Shown in pieces: positions 1 to 7,199 of a stretch of 7,225 nt of DNA (positions are counted from its first letter, which is position 1; each line of letters opens with the position of its first letter). The position numbers and the translations under genes were made by a program. The stretch covers positions 1 through 7,225 of the forward strand of contig JAJQBF010000185.1 of assembly GCA_021203425.1 (NCBI GenBank), read 5' to 3'. The notes under the pieces were generated by a model. The model did not search any database. It was not told the DNA's origin and saw only the letters and a program-made list of their open reading frames with translations. This stretch comes from Clostridiales bacterium (GTDB lineage: Bacteria > Bacillota > Clostridia > Lachnospirales > CAG-274).

Positions 1-6
1 ATTCCA

Positions 7-12
7 TATAAT
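7..12 (+). promoter_or_regulatory. Possible -10 box upstream of ileS
   Basis: A perfect TATAAT lies 23 nt before the ileS start codon. If used, transcription would begin near position 18-20, giving a leader of only about 17 nt that still includes the ribosome binding site. The matching -35 box would fall outside the window, and there is no TG extension before the hexamer. In AT-rich DNA a chance TATAAT is common, so this is tentative. The real ileS transcript could equally start further upstream. Confidence 0.3.
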
Positions 13-22
13 ATTTTAATTT

Positions 23-27
23 GGAGG
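23..27 (+). promoter_or_regulatory. Ribosome binding site of ileS
   Basis: GGAGG followed by an 8-nt spacer and ATG at 36. The spacing is optimal for a Bacillota ribosome and fixes the ileS start codon. Confidence 0.9.
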
Positions 28-35
28 TATAAAAG

Positions 36-3000
36 ATGTACAGCAAAGTTTCAACAAATCTTGACTTTGCTTCCAGAGAAAAGGAAGTCCTTGAATTTTG
101 GAAGAAAAACAACATTTTTGAAAAAAGCGTCAAAAACAGAGAAGGCGCAGAAGAATTTACATTCTATGACGGTCCCCCGACAGCGAACGGAAAGCCTCAC
201 ATAGGTCATATTTTAACAAGAGTTATAAAGGATATTATTCCCCGTTACAGAACTATGAAGGGCTGCCACGTTCTTCGTAAAGCCGGTTGGGACACTCACG
301 GTCTGCCTGTTGAGCTTGAAATTGAGAAAGAACTGGGTATAAGCGGTAAGCCCCAAATAGAAGAATACGGTGTTGAGCCTTTTATTAAAAAGTGTAAATC
401 ATCTGTATTCAAATATGAAACACTCTGGAGAGAAATGTCTGACAGAGTAGGTTTCTGGGCAGATATGGACAACCCCTATGTTACCTACCATAACACTTAT
501 ATCGAGTCTATTTGGTGGGCTTTAAAGCAGATTTGGGACAAGGGTCTTCTCTATAAGGGTCATAAAATCGTTCCCTACTGCCCACGCTGCGGTACGGCTC
601 TTTCCTCACACGAGGTTGCCCAGGGCTATAAAAACGTAAAGGAAACTTCAGTTATCGCCCGTTTTAAGTGTGTTGACGAGGAAAACACTTCCTTCCTTGC
701 ATGGACGACAACACCTTGGACACTTCCCTCAAACGTAGCCCTTTGTGTAAATCCCAAGGAAAATTATGTTAAGATTAAATCAAGAGACGAATATTTTATT
801 ATGGCCGAGGCTCTTGTTGAAAAGATTTTAGGCGAGGACGTTGAAATAGTTGAAACCTACAAGGGCAAGGAGCTTGAAGGCAGACACTATGTTCCTCTTT
901 TCGACTATGTAGAGGGCAAGCTTGACAAGGACGCATACTACGTTACCTGTGACGGCTATGTAACTTTAACAGACGGTACCGGTATCGTTCACATTGCTCC
1001 TGCCTTCGGTGAAGACGACGCAAAAGTAGGCAAAAATTATGACCTTCCCTTCGTTCAGCTTGTAGACGAACAGGGCAATTTTACAAAAGAGGTTTATGAC
1101 CTTGAGGGCGTTTTCGTCAAAAAAGGCGACCCCATTATAATAGAAAAATTAAAGGAAAGCGGAAAGCTTTTTGCGGCTCTTCCCTTTGAACATGACTACC
1201 CCTTCTGCTGGCGCTGTGACACACCTTTGCTTTACTATGCAAGAGACACATGGTTTATTGCAATGACAAAGGTTAAGGATCAGCTCCTTAAGAATAACGA
1301 AACCGTAAACTGGATTCCCGACAATATTAAGCACGGACGTTTCGGAAACTTCCTTGAAAACGTTATTGACTGGGGCTTAAGCCGTGAAAGATACTGGGGA
1401 ACACCTTTGCCCATATGGGAGTGTGAGTGCGGTCACAGACACGCAATAGGCAGTATTGAAGAGCTTAAGTCTATGTCAGACGACTGTCCAGACGATATTG
1501 AACTTCACAAGCCCTATATCGACAATGTACATCTTAAGTGCCCCAAGTGCGGCGGAAAGATGACAAGAGTAAGCGAGATTATTGACTGTTGGTTTGACTC
1601 GGGTTCAATGCCCTTTGCCCAACTCCACTATCCCTTTGAAAACAAGGAGCTTTTTGAAAAACATTTCCCGGCAAACTTCATTTCAGAGGCTGTCGACCAG
1701 ACAAGAGGCTGGTTCTATACACTTATGGCTATTTCAACCCTTATTTTCGACAAGGCACCCTATGAAAACGTAATCGTTATGGGTCTTGTTCAGGATAAGG
1801 ACGGAAGAAAAATGTCTAAGCATTTAGGCAATGTTGTTGACCCCTGGGAGGTTTTGGATAATCAGGGAGCAGATGCCGTAAGATGGTATTTCTACACAAA
1901 CTCAAACCCCTGGCTGCCCAGCCGTTTCTATGAAAAGGCAGTAAACGAGGCTCAGAGAAAGTTTATGGGTACATTCTGGAATACCTATGCTTTCTTCGTT
2001 CTCTATGCAAACATAGACGAATTTAACCCCAAGGATTATCGTTTTGAATATAACAAGCTTGCTGTTATTGACAAGTGGATAATTTCAAAGCTCCAGACAC
2101 TTATTAAATATGTGGACAAAAATCTTGAAAATTACAAGATTACGGAATCTGCAAGAGCCTTAAACGACTTCGTTGACGAGCTTTCAAACTGGTATGTAAG
2201 AAGAAGCCGTGACCGTTTCTGGGGCAAGGGTATGCCTCGGGATAAGATAAACGCTTATATGACACTTTATACGGTTCTTGTTGAGCTTGCCAAGCTGTCG
2301 GCGCCTTTTGTGCCCTTTATGGCAGAGCAAATCTATCAGAATCTCGTTGTTACAGTTGACAAGGAGGCTCCCGAGTCGATTCACCTCTGTGACTTCCCTG
2401 TTGCTGACGATAATATGATAGACGAAAAGCTTGAAACATCTATGGAAGAGGTTCTTTCCGTTGTTATTGCAGGTCGTGCCGCAAGAAATACGGCGAATAT
2501 AAAGAACAGACAGCCCATAGGCAAGATGTATGTTAAGGCAGATAAGGTTCTTGACGATATGTATAAGGAAATTATACTTGACGAGCTTAACGTAAAGGAA
2601 TGTGAATTTACAGACGATGTTTCCGCCTTTACAAGCTACAGCTTTAAGCCTCAGCTCCGTACGTTAGGCAGAAAATACGGCAAGCTTATACCCAAAATCA
2701 GTGAATATTTGAGAAACGGTGACGGTTCCGCTCTTATGGGAGAGCTTAAGGCTAAGGGTCAGATTAAGTTTGTTGTTGACAACATTGAAATTGAACTTGC
2801 CGAAGAGGATCTTCTTATAGAAACAGCCAAGAGAGAGGGCTTTGTTTCCGAAAGCGATAAACATACAACAGTTGTTTTGGACACTAACCTTTCTGAAGAG
2901 CTTATCGAAGAAGGCTTTGTAAGAGAAATTATCTCTAAAGTTCAGACAATGAGAAAAGAGGCAGGCTTTGAGGTTCTCGATAGAATAACTCTCTACTACA

Positions 3001-3161
3001 GCGGCAGTGAAAAGATAGAAGAGGTATTTGAAAAGAAAGCAGATTCCATAACATCTGACGTTCTTGCCACAGCAGCCGTAAAAGGCTCAGACCCCGAGGC
3101 TTATTCAAAGGATTGGACTATAAACGGCGAAAAAGCAACACTTGCAGTAAAGAAAAACTGA
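36..3161 (+). CDS. ileS: Isoleucyl-tRNA synthetase, type 2 (eukaryote-like)
   Basis: Cytoplasmic class I synthetase that activates isoleucine with ATP and charges tRNA-Ile. The 1041-residue protein is full length for the family. The catalytic HIGH motif is at residues 55-58 and KMSKH at 592-596 (within DGRKMSKHLGN). GWDTHGLPVE (84-93) has Thr where the common bacterial type has Cys, a mark of type 2 enzymes. The CP1 editing domain shows TTPWTLPSN (225-233) and GTGIVHIAPAFGEDD (314-328), whose acidic end holds the conserved editing Asp. Cys pairs that look like zinc ligands occur at 182/185, 391/394, 463/465 and 502/505. The anticodon-binding helical domain follows from about 680, and a C-terminal part contains RQPIG (825-829) and MRKEAGFEVLDRI (972-984). 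The C-terminal zinc finger of type 1 bacterial IleS is absent. The ATG is set by an upstream GGAGG. Type 2 enzymes are generally tolerant of mupirocin (family knowledge, not tested here). The gene ends convergently 54 nt from the alaS stop. Confidence 0.98.
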   Translation: MYSKVSTNLDFASREKEVLEFWKKNNIFEKSVKNREGAEEFTFYDGPPTANGKPHIGHILTRVIKDIIPRYRTMKGCHVLRKAGWDTHGLPVELEIEKELGISGKPQIEEYGVEPFIKKCKSSVFKYETLWREMSDRVGFWADMDNPYVTYHNTYIESIWWALKQIWDKGLLYKGHKIVPYCPRCGTALSSHEVAQGYKNVKETSVIARFKCVDEENTSFLAWTTTPWTLPSNVALCVNPKENYVKIKSRDEYFIMAEALVEKILGEDVEIVETYKGKELEGRHYVPLFDYVEGKLDKDAYYVTCDGYVTLTDGTGIVHIAPAFGEDDAKVGKNYDLPFVQLVDEQGNFTKEVYDLEGVFVKKGDPIIIEKLKESGKLFAALPFEHDYPFCWRCDTPLLYYARDTWFIAMTKVKDQLLKNNETVNWIPDNIKHGRFGNFLENVIDWGLSRERYWGTPLPIWECECGHRHAIGSIEELKSMSDDCPDDIELHKPYIDNVHLKCPKCGGKMTRVSEIIDCWFDSGSMPFAQLHYPFENKELFEKHFPANFISEAVDQTRGWFYTLMAISTLIFDKAPYENVIVMGLVQDKDGRKMSKHLGNVVDPWEVLDNQGADAVRWYFYTNSNPWLPSRFYEKAVNEAQRKFMGTFWNTYAFFVLYANIDEFNPKDYRFEYNKLAVIDKWIISKLQTLIKYVDKNLENYKITESARALNDFVDELSNWYVRRSRDRFWGKGMPRDKINAYMTLYTVLVELAKLSAPFVPFMAEQIYQNLVVTVDKEAPESIHLCDFPVADDNMIDEKLETSMEEVLSVVIAGRAARNTANIKNRQPIGKMYVKADKVLDDMYKEIILDELNVKECEFTDDVSAFTSYSFKPQLRTLGRKYGKLIPKISEYLRNGDGSALMGELKAKGQIKFVVDNIEIELAEEDLLIETAKREGFVSESDKHTTVVLDTNLSEELIEEGFVREIISKVQTMRKEAGFEVLDRITLYYSGSEKIEEVFEKKADSITSDVLATAAVKGSDPEAYSKDWTINGEKATLAVKKN

Positions 3162-3174
3162 TATAAACAAAAGC

Positions 3175-3208
3175 AAAAGCCCCCGAATCTTATGATTTGA
3201 GGGCTTTT
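3175..3208. terminator. Bidirectional intrinsic terminator shared by ileS and alaS
   Basis: The outer stem AAAAGCCC (3175-3182) pairs with GGGCTTTT (3201-3208). After a single C/A mismatch (3183/3200), the inner stem CGAATC (3184-3189) pairs with GATTTG (3194-3199), including one G-U pair, and closes on a TTAT loop. On the plus strand the arm ends in TTTT, 14 nt after the ileS stop codon. On the minus strand the arm is followed by a T-rich tail (CTTTTGCTTTTGTTTAT), just after the alaS stop. The hairpin can therefore end both convergent transcripts, and the minus-strand tail looks the stronger. Confidence 0.9.
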
Positions 3209-3215
3209 AAAATGT

Positions 3216-5855
3216 TTAAGCCAATATTTCTTTTGTCTTATTCTTTGCAGCGTCTAAAGCCGCATCAATTTTTGAGGGATCTTTTCCGCCGGCCTGAGCC
3301 ATATTCGGTCTTCCGCCACCTCCTCCTCCGCAGATTACAGCCGCTGTTTTAACAATATCTCCGGCTTTAACTCCGGCTTTAACAGCCTTGTCTCCGCAGG
3401 AAACAACAAAGCATACCTTTCCGTCGGCGGTTCCGCCTAAAATAATAACGGAATCGGGGTTTTTGTCTTTAAGGGTATCGCTTGTCTTGCGGAGTGCGTT
3501 CATATCTGCATTTTCAATCTTTCCGCAGATAACTCCTATACCGTTTATATCTTCCTTTGCATTTGCAATATCGTCAATACTTCCCTTTGAAAGACTTGCC
3601 TTAAGAGCTTCAACCTCTTTCTTAAGACGCTTGTTTTCATCGAGAATATCTGAAATTCTTTCTGCCCAGCCGGTAATATTTGTCTTTAATACTCCTTTTA
3701 CCTTTTCCTGAATTTCTTCTCTTGTGTTGTAGTAGTTAAGTGTGTTATAGCCTGTAATCGCTTCAATACGTCTTACTCCGGCGGCGATTCCGTTTTCGGA
3801 GAGAATCTTGAAGGCGCCTGCCGAGGCTGTGTTTTTAAGATGGGTTCCGCCGCAGAATTCAATTGAATAATCGCCTACGGAAACAACTCTTACTGTTTTG
3901 CCGTATTTTTCTCCGAAAAGAGCCATAGCGCCCAGCTTTTTGGCATCTTCAATATCCATTTCCTTACAGCTTACGTCAAGACCGGAAAGTATTTTATCGT
4001 TTACGATTTTTTCAACCTTTCTCAGGTCATCATATGAAATAGGCTCAAAATGGGTGAAGTCAAAACGAAGTCTTTCGTCGCTTACATAAGAGCCTGCCTG
4101 TTCAACGTGATCTCCCAAAACATCACGAAGTGCCTTTTGAAGAATATGGGTTGTTGTGTGGTTTCTGGCAATTGCCAAACGGCGCTTTCCGTCAACCTCA
4201 GCCGTAACCTTGTCACCTGTTTTAATTACACCGCTTTTTACAATACCTGTGTGAAGATGTTTATTTCCGCCGAATTTTGTTGTATCGCTTATTATAACAA
4301 GGGCATTTTCTGTCTTTATTATGCCTCTGTCACCAACCTGACCGCCCATTTCGGCATAGAAAGGTGTTTTGTCAAGAAAAACGGTTACGTTTGCTCCGGC
4401 TGATGCTTCTTCGGCTATTTCATCTTCCGAAACAAGGGCTGTTACTGTACAGTCTTCCAAAACAAGATTGTTGTAGCCGTCGAATTTTGTGGCAAGAGCC
4501 GGGTCAAGCTGATTGAAAACAGTTTCTTCGGCACCCATATAGGTGTCGGTTTCTCTTGCATCTCTTGCCTTTTTGCGCTGTGCCTCCATTTCGGCTTTAA
4601 AGCCTTCAAGGTCTGCCTCATAGCCGTGTTCAGCTAAGATATCTTCCGTAAGGTCGGTGGGGAAACCGTAGGTATCATAAAGCTTAAATACATATTTTCC
4701 TTCGAGAACAGGAGTATCCTTCTTTATTGCCTCCATAAATTCATTCAGCTTTTCAAGACCTTTGTCAAGTGTCTTATAGAAGTTTTCTTCTTCTGTTGAT
4801 ATGATTTTCTGAATTGTAGCCTGTTTTTCCTTAAGCTCGGGGTAAGCCTCCCCTGAATTGTTTATAACAACCTGTGAAAGCTCAGTAAGGAAGGTTCTGT
4901 CAATACCCAAGAGCTTTCCGTGACGGGCGGCACGTCTTAAAAGACGTCTTAAAACATAGCCTCTGCCGTTGTTTGAAGGAAGAACGCCGTCAGCCGTCAT
5001 AAATGTCATAGAACGGACGTGGTCGGTTATAACTCTTATGGAAACATCGTCATCGTGATTTTCGTGATATTTTTTTCCGGCTATTTCACATACGGCGTCT
5101 CTTATTGCCTTAACGGTGTCTACGTCAAAAATAGATTCAACATTCTGCATAACCGTTGCAATTCTTTCAAGACCCATACCCGTATCAATGTTGGGGTGTT
5201 CAAGACGGGGATAGGAGCCGTCCTCCTGCTTGTCAAACTGTGTAAATACAAGATTCCAGATTTCCATATATCTGTCGCAGTCACAGCCTACAGTACAGCC
5301 GGGCTTTCCGCAGCCGTATTCTTCACCCTTGTCATAGTAAATTTCTGAACAGGGACCGCAGGGACCTACACCGTGCTCCCAGAAATTATCATCTCTGCCC
5401 ATTCTGAAAATCTTTTCAGGGGGAAGACCTACTTTTTTATTCCAGATTTCAAAAGCCTCATCGTCGTCTTCAAAAATTGAAACATAAAGCCTGTCTTCGG
5501 GAAGTTTTAAAACCTCTGTAAAGAATTCCCAAGCCCAGGGAATAGCCTCTTCCTTAAAATAGTCTCCGAATGAGAAATTGCCCAACATTTCGAAGAACGT
5601 GCCGTGGCGTGCTGTTTTTCCTACATTCTCAATGTCGCCGGTTCTTATACATTTTTGACAGGTTGTAACCCTTTTTCTCGGGGGAATCTGCTGACCTGTA
5701 AAATAAGGCTTTAAGGGCGCCATACCCGAATTTATAAGAAGAAGAGATTTGTCGTTATGAGGAACAAGTGATGCGCTTGCAAGTCTTAAATGTCCCTTGC
5801 TTTCAAAAAAGCTCAAAAATTTTTCTCTTAATTCATTTACACCCATATATTCCAT
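3216..5855 (-). CDS. alaS: Alanyl-tRNA synthetase
   Basis: Cytoplasmic class II synthetase that charges tRNA-Ala, recognising the G3-U70 pair, and hydrolyses Ser- or Gly-tRNA-Ala. The 879-residue length is typical. The N-terminal catalytic core has motif 2 around TARHGTFFEMLGNFSFGDYF (81-100) and motif 3 as DTGMGLERIATV (224-235). A Cys-rich insertion at 182-193 (C182, C187, C191, C193) resembles that of other clostridial AlaS proteins. The editing domain carries the metal-binding HTTTH (566-570) and FCGGTH (667-672), with C668 and H672 as the remaining ligands. A coiled-coil linker (about 735-757) leads to the C-Ala domain with a six-glycine run (843-848) in GRPNMAQAGGKDPSKIDAAL. All key residues are present. 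ATG at 5855 is preferred over the in-frame ATG three codons later because GGAGG lies 10 nt upstream. The gene has its own promoter, lies 124 nt downstream of tmcAL on the same strand, and is convergent with ileS. Confidence 0.98.
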   Translation of the reverse strand: MEYMGVNELREKFLSFFESKGHLRLASASLVPHNDKSLLLINSGMAPLKPYFTGQQIPPRKRVTTCQKCIRTGDIENVGKTARHGTFFEMLGNFSFGDYFKEEAIPWAWEFFTEVLKLPEDRLYVSIFEDDDEAFEIWNKKVGLPPEKIFRMGRDDNFWEHGVGPCGPCSEIYYDKGEEYGCGKPGCTVGCDCDRYMEIWNLVFTQFDKQEDGSYPRLEHPNIDTGMGLERIATVMQNVESIFDVDTVKAIRDAVCEIAGKKYHENHDDDVSIRVITDHVRSMTFMTADGVLPSNNGRGYVLRRLLRRAARHGKLLGIDRTFLTELSQVVINNSGEAYPELKEKQATIQKIISTEEENFYKTLDKGLEKLNEFMEAIKKDTPVLEGKYVFKLYDTYGFPTDLTEDILAEHGYEADLEGFKAEMEAQRKKARDARETDTYMGAEETVFNQLDPALATKFDGYNNLVLEDCTVTALVSEDEIAEEASAGANVTVFLDKTPFYAEMGGQVGDRGIIKTENALVIISDTTKFGGNKHLHTGIVKSGVIKTGDKVTAEVDGKRRLAIARNHTTTHILQKALRDVLGDHVEQAGSYVSDERLRFDFTHFEPISYDDLRKVEKIVNDKILSGLDVSCKEMDIEDAKKLGAMALFGEKYGKTVRVVSVGDYSIEFCGGTHLKNTASAGAFKILSENGIAAGVRRIEAITGYNTLNYYNTREEIQEKVKGVLKTNITGWAERISDILDENKRLKKEVEALKASLSKGSIDDIANAKEDINGIGVICGKIENADMNALRKTSDTLKDKNPDSVIILGGTADGKVCFVVSCGDKAVKAGVKAGDIVKTAAVICGGGGGGRPNMAQAGGKDPSKIDAALDAAKNKTKEILA

Positions 5856-5865
5856 TACTGTTTTA

Positions 5866-5870
5866 CCTCC
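5866..5870 (-). promoter_or_regulatory. Ribosome binding site of alaS
   Basis: On the minus strand GGAGG precedes the ATG at 5855 by 10 nt. The second in-frame ATG would be 19 nt away, too far, so this site decides the start. A weak 6-bp hairpin with one bulge (5874-5879 with 5884-5890, TCAG loop) sits just upstream and leaves the site exposed. Confidence 0.85.
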
Positions 5871-5921
5871 GTTGGAATTCTGAAATTTCCTTAATTATTC
5901 TGAATCTTAATCTAATATAGA

Positions 5922-5950
5922 ATTATAAGATTTTTTATTAATGTTGTCAA
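5922..5950 (-). promoter_or_regulatory. Consensus sigma-A promoter of alaS
   Basis: On the minus strand TTGACA (5950-5945) is separated by exactly 17 nt from TATAAT (5927-5922), a perfect match to the housekeeping consensus. Transcription should begin at a purine near 5916 or 5913, giving a leader of about 58-61 nt before the alaS ATG. That leader is too short for a T-box riboswitch, and I see no antiterminator or terminator in it. The -35 box sits in the small palindrome GTTG-A-CAAC. The upstream part of the gap (5951-5979) is only the tail after the tmcAL stop. Confidence 0.85.
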
Positions 5951-5979
5951 CCGCTTTACAAAAATTAATCGGCGGTATC

Positions 5980-7170
5980 TTAAACTATTATGAGTCCTTT
6001 TGTGAAATCGTCACCTTTTTTCCCGAGGTTATATAAATCAGAGGCAAAGGTTTCTTTTGCGAAAAGCGTTCTTCCCGAGGGTGAAAGCTTTTCAATATCT
6101 TTTTTTATGTTTATAAGAACGGGAACCCTTGCATTTTCAGAAAGAAGTCCCAAAAGCTGTGTTTTATTTTTCTTAACCCCCAAAACCCTTATATAAGGAA
6201 GGGGTTTCGGAGGCATAACGTCTTCTTTTTTAATATCCAAAAGGATATGAAGAAGACCTCTTGTAAGCTTTGTTCTTGTATACCGTTTGGATTTAAGTCT
6301 GTCTGCAAGACTTTCGGCTGTTTCAAAATCTGAATTTTTATAAATTTTGTTTTCAAGCCCCTCAGTTATATCGCATATTTCTTTTAAGCCTTTCGCTCCT
6401 GTTTTAAGTATAATATATCTTAACATTTCCGTATAATCGTTTAAACAGCGGCTGCCCTTTTTGATTTCTTCAATATATAATGAGAAAACATTTTCGGGAA
6501 CAGCGCTACTTACTTCTTCCGTACGGTTTTCCCCAAGAGCTTTTCTTACGGCTGAGGCTGAAGAAAAGCAGGAATTTATATCTTCGTCTTTATAGTCAGC
6601 TCCAAGCCGCTTTATTCCTATGGGAATAACCTCCGAGTTTAAAAGCTTAAGCTGTTTTATATATTCCACAGCCAGGATATTGTTGGGCATTGAAAAGATT
6701 TCATCCTCGGCGGAAAGCAGTGAACAAAGCGCCAGTTCCCTTGCTTTGGGAAAGCGTAAGCCTTTTTTTGAATTTTCTTTAAGGGCTGTTTTAAAGGCAG
6801 TGGGTTCACTTGTCAAAATATCCGCCGCCGCAGTCAAAATTTCCGTACTTTCCGCCTCACAGCCGAAAACCATATAATCAAATATTCCGGCGGATTCTAT
6901 AGTTTTACAGCAGCCTTCGGCAAATATATCCGCCGCTCCTGTGGCATAAACAACAGGCAGTTCCAAAACAATATCGGTTCCGTTAAGCAAGGCTGTCTTT
7001 GTTCTTAAAAACTTGTCAAAAACAGCCAGTTCTCCTCTTTGGGTAAAGTTTCCGCTCATAACAACCCCCAAAAAACCGGCGCCTGTTTTAATTTTAGCCT
7101 GTTTCATTATATATCTGTGTCCGTTGTGCAGAGGGTTAAACTCCGCCGCCAAAGCCGCTCCTCTAATCAT
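5980..7170 (-). CDS. tmcAL: tRNA(Met) cytidine acetate ligase, TmcAL/YlbM family
   Basis: Predicted to make N4-acetylcytidine at wobble position 34 of elongator tRNA-Met, using ATP and acetate through an acetyl-adenylate; this chemistry is known from the Bacillus subtilis homologue. The 396-residue protein is near the usual family length. It begins with a nucleotidyltransferase-type fold: AAEFNPLHNGHRY (8-20) holds the HxGH signature (H15, H18). It is followed by the family blocks MSGNFTQRGELAVFDK (38-53), LELPVVYATGAADIFAEG (69-86), FGCE (102-105), FPKARELAL (140-148), PNNILAVEYIKQL (162-174) and IKRLGADY (186-193). The C-terminal half has SKRYTRTKLTRGLLHILL (294-311) and YIRVLGV (326-332). 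I chose ATG at 7170 over an in-frame TTG at 7176 because AAGGAG lies 8 nt before the ATG but only 2 nt before the TTG. Older annotations may call it a generic nucleotidyltransferase. No convincing terminator separates it from alaS, so read-through is likely. Confidence 0.93.
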   Translation of the reverse strand: MIRGAALAAEFNPLHNGHRYIMKQAKIKTGAGFLGVVMSGNFTQRGELAVFDKFLRTKTALLNGTDIVLELPVVYATGAADIFAEGCCKTIESAGIFDYMVFGCEAESTEILTAAADILTSEPTAFKTALKENSKKGLRFPKARELALCSLLSAEDEIFSMPNNILAVEYIKQLKLLNSEVIPIGIKRLGADYKDEDINSCFSSASAVRKALGENRTEEVSSAVPENVFSLYIEEIKKGSRCLNDYTEMLRYIILKTGAKGLKEICDITEGLENKIYKNSDFETAESLADRLKSKRYTRTKLTRGLLHILLDIKKEDVMPPKPLPYIRVLGVKKNKTQLLGLLSENARVPVLINIKKDIEKLSPSGRTLFAKETFASDLYNLGKKGDDFTKGLIIV

Positions 7171-7178
7171 AGCCAAAA

Positions 7179-7184
7179 CTCCTT
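7179..7184 (-). promoter_or_regulatory. Ribosome binding site of tmcAL
   Basis: On the minus strand AAGGAG is followed by 8 nt and the ATG at 7170. The spacing rules out the TTG at 7176 (2 nt) as the start, so the protein should begin MIRGAALAAEF. Confidence 0.85.
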
Positions 7185-7199
7185 AATCTGTTTTAACCA

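Noticed and set aside
3388..3711. Open frame of 107 codons on the plus strand, Ser/Phe-rich
   Set aside because: It is antisense to the alaS C-terminal region, and there is no Shine-Dalgarno sequence or recognisable motif. Other plus-strand frames inside tmcAL (for example 6620-6877) were rejected for the same reason.
4050..4403. Open frame of 117 codons on the plus strand, antisense to alaS
   Set aside because: It lies wholly inside the well-supported alaS gene, has no ribosome binding site at its start, and its Cys-, Asn- and Tyr-rich product resembles no protein I know. It is a shadow of alaS.
5019..5348. Open frame of 109 codons on the plus strand with a hydrophobic, membrane-like product
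   Set aside because: It is antisense to the alaS catalytic core. The hydrophobic look comes from complementing charged codons (Glu/Asp/Lys become Phe/Val/Ile-like), not from real selection.
5844..5846. Second in-frame ATG of alaS as the true start
   Set aside because: It would give a natural-looking MGVNELREKF, but it is 19 nt from the only ribosome binding site, while the first ATG is 10 nt away.
5950..5976. Inverted repeat ACCGC/GCGGT after tmcAL as a terminator
   Set aside because: It has only five base pairs with a 17-nt loop and no immediate U-run, and it overlaps the alaS -35 box. It is not a credible intrinsic terminator.
7171..7176. TTG at 7176 as the start of tmcAL
   Set aside because: It lies only 2 nt from the AAGGAG site. 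The ATG at 7170 has optimal 8-nt spacing and gives the usual short N-terminus before the nucleotide-binding motif.
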